Shown: in pieces, positions 63,093 through 64,000 of the stretch | How the letters are laid out: each line of letters begins with the position of its first letter | Numbering within the stretch: position 1 is the stretch's first letter | Assembly (NCBI GenBank): GCA_963763115.1 | Contig: CAVXNM010000033.1 | Location: 62,001-126,000 of the forward strand | Direction: 5' to 3' | Source: CAVQCA01 sp963763115 | GTDB lineage: Bacteria > Pseudomonadota > Gammaproteobacteria > UBA9214 | Length of the DNA: 64,000 nt | The notes under the pieces: generated by a model | Told to the model about the DNA's origin: nothing | The model's input: only the letters and a program-made list of their open reading frames with translations | Databases searched by the model: none | Translations under genes and position numbers: made by a program

Positions 63093-63322
63093 TGTGCTTA
63101 AGTCTGGAATTGGCCCAGGCCGTGTGAAAACCAAGAAATCCTGGTCAGAGTGTTCAGTAGCGGCACTCACAGGCATTCTCCAAGCTATCTGTCCGATTCT
63201 TTTCGGCACCTGTTATGCCGGACTATTGAAGTATATCTGTCAGCTTGCGTCATAAAAACGCCTGTGAGGTGCTGAGTACGCCTGTTTTGCGCGGTAAATA
63301 CAGGCTTCTATGCCTGCATCGC

Positions 63323-63715
63323 CTAAATTAACGGCTTGATACCCAAAATGTTCATGACACGCTTCAGGTTGTAGGCGAGCACATGCAAACTCATCTCGGC
63401 GCTCACCCGATTAAGCGTCCTGGTCAGGAAGTGGGTCGAACCCATCCATGCTTTAAGCGTTCCATACGGATGCTCCACTGTTTGATGACGTATCCGCATG
63501 ATCTCCGGATCACTGTCCAGCCGATCCTGCACGGCCTCGAGTATCGACTCATGCTCCCAACGCGGGACACGTCGTTCTCTGCCGGGTGTGCATTGCGTTT
63601 TCAGGGACCATGTTTGGCAGCTGGAACTCCAGTAGCGGTGTATCGCCAAGCCATTTTGTTCTGACGTCATGCGCCAGATCAAACGCTCATTGGCGGGACA
63701 GCGGTACCGGACAGT
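63323..63715 (-). pseudogene. IS1182-family transposase C-terminal fragment
   Basis: Reading from about 63715 to the stop gives about 130 residues including YRCPANERLIWRMTSEQNG, CTPGRERRVPRWEHE, HQTVEHPYGTLKAWMGSTHF (part) and MSLHVLAYNLKRVMNILG. These match the end of IS1182-type DDE transposases. The frame opens after an in-frame stop with no usable start, and about 300 upstream residues of a full transposase are absent. It is an inactive remnant. Confidence 0.8.
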
Positions 63716-63954
63716 CTCTCAGATTGATAATCCTGAGCTTTTGGCACTGACGGCCCTCAAGCCGAAGCATGAATTTTGCAAAATCAGGCAGGGGAACTCT
63801 GCCGCAGGTACATGAGGAGGCAGCGGTCTCGAGGGACTATCTGCAGGTGATCCGATGAGCGGGGCATACTGCCGATGATTTGGCGGCATTTTCGCCTTGA
63901 CTTATAACCGAATCTGGTGTTTTTGTTGTTGGGTCTCGAGGTCGAGAGGCCAGT
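63716..63954. other. Sequence between transposase remnant and right edge
   Basis: I see no gene here. It may contain the truncated insertion's junction or the end of the next insertion sequence. Confidence 0.3.
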
Positions 63955-64000
63955 GTGGATCCTTTGACTGAGCTGCTGAGAGCAGGCGCCCAGCTGCTGA
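63955..64000 (+). CDS. Probable start of an IS256-family transposase (partial)
   Basis: A GTG at 63955 after GAGAGG opens a frame reading DPLTELLRAGAQLL up to the window edge. That resembles the N-terminus of many IS256-family transposases (DPLTELLREGA...LL). Only 15 codons are visible, so the call depends on the similarity of a short sequence. Confidence 0.35.
   Translation, partial: MDPLTELLRAGAQLL

Noticed and set aside
1..64000. CRISPR array
   Set aside because: No series of equal direct repeats with similar-length spacers was seen anywhere in the window.

Overview
The window looks like the chromosome of a sulfur-oxidizing gammaproteobacterium. The gene order bamC-dapA facing gcvR-bcp, with purL, perM and a bepA-type protease close by, is a gammaproteobacterial layout. 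A sox cluster (soxK-like, soxX, Y, Z, A, then soxB) without soxCD, together with a TusA-type sulfur carrier, points to thiosulfate oxidation by the branched Sox pathway. A lineage cannot be named from the sequence alone.

Layout. 1-5.1 kb: tail of an unknown gene, a SPOR-domain membrane protein, and a compact module of two DUF1538 membrane proteins, a PII-like protein and a CBS-pair protein. 5.2-15.7 kb: housekeeping genes (purL, an MBL hydrolase, bamC, dapA, gcvR, bcp, perM, a LysR regulator). 16-21 kb: two divergent FadL-type outer membrane transporters, tusA and a BepA-like protease. 21.3-25.7 kb: the sox genes. 25.8-27.5 kb: HemY-type protoporphyrinogen oxidase and a small partner. 27.8-35.5 kb: an MtrCAB-type extracellular electron conduit (OmcA/MtrC-like decaheme lipoprotein, MtrA/DmsE-like decaheme cytochrome, MtrB/PioB-like barrel). 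A NapC/CymA-type tetraheme cytochrome gene carrying about five frameshifts and a hexaheme cytochrome gene carrying one lie in or beside it. 35.5-39.3 kb: gene-poor, with small or doubtful genes and a PilZ protein. 39.3-41.4 kb: a MipA/OmpV protein and AmrS. 41.6-46.7 kb: sufBCDU-sufT behind an IscR-like site, with no sufS, then a MITE-like element and a Rieske ferredoxin. 46.8-48 kb: a Met/Gly-rich periplasmic protein and YchJ.

48.7-60.8 kb holds the most unusual block: nine genes on one strand, mostly joined by 1-14 base overlaps. They encode a desaturase, a CDP-archaeol-synthase-like cytidylyltransferase, a rifampin-phosphotransferase/PEP-synthase-like enzyme, a UbiA-like prenyltransferase, a zinc-ribbon methyltransferase, a PlsC-type acyltransferase, a fatty-acyl-AMP ligase, an ACP/thioester-reductase/phosphotransferase fusion and a PssA-type CDP-alcohol phosphatidyltransferase. 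I infer an uncharacterized lipid pathway in which a fatty acid is activated, reduced, phosphorylated or cytidylylated, and given a head group. The product is unknown.

61-64 kb is accessory: a lone hypothetical membrane protein, a VPLPA-CTERM exported protein, an IS1182-type transposase remnant and the probable start of an IS256-type transposase at the right edge. I saw no rRNA, tRNA or CRISPR array.
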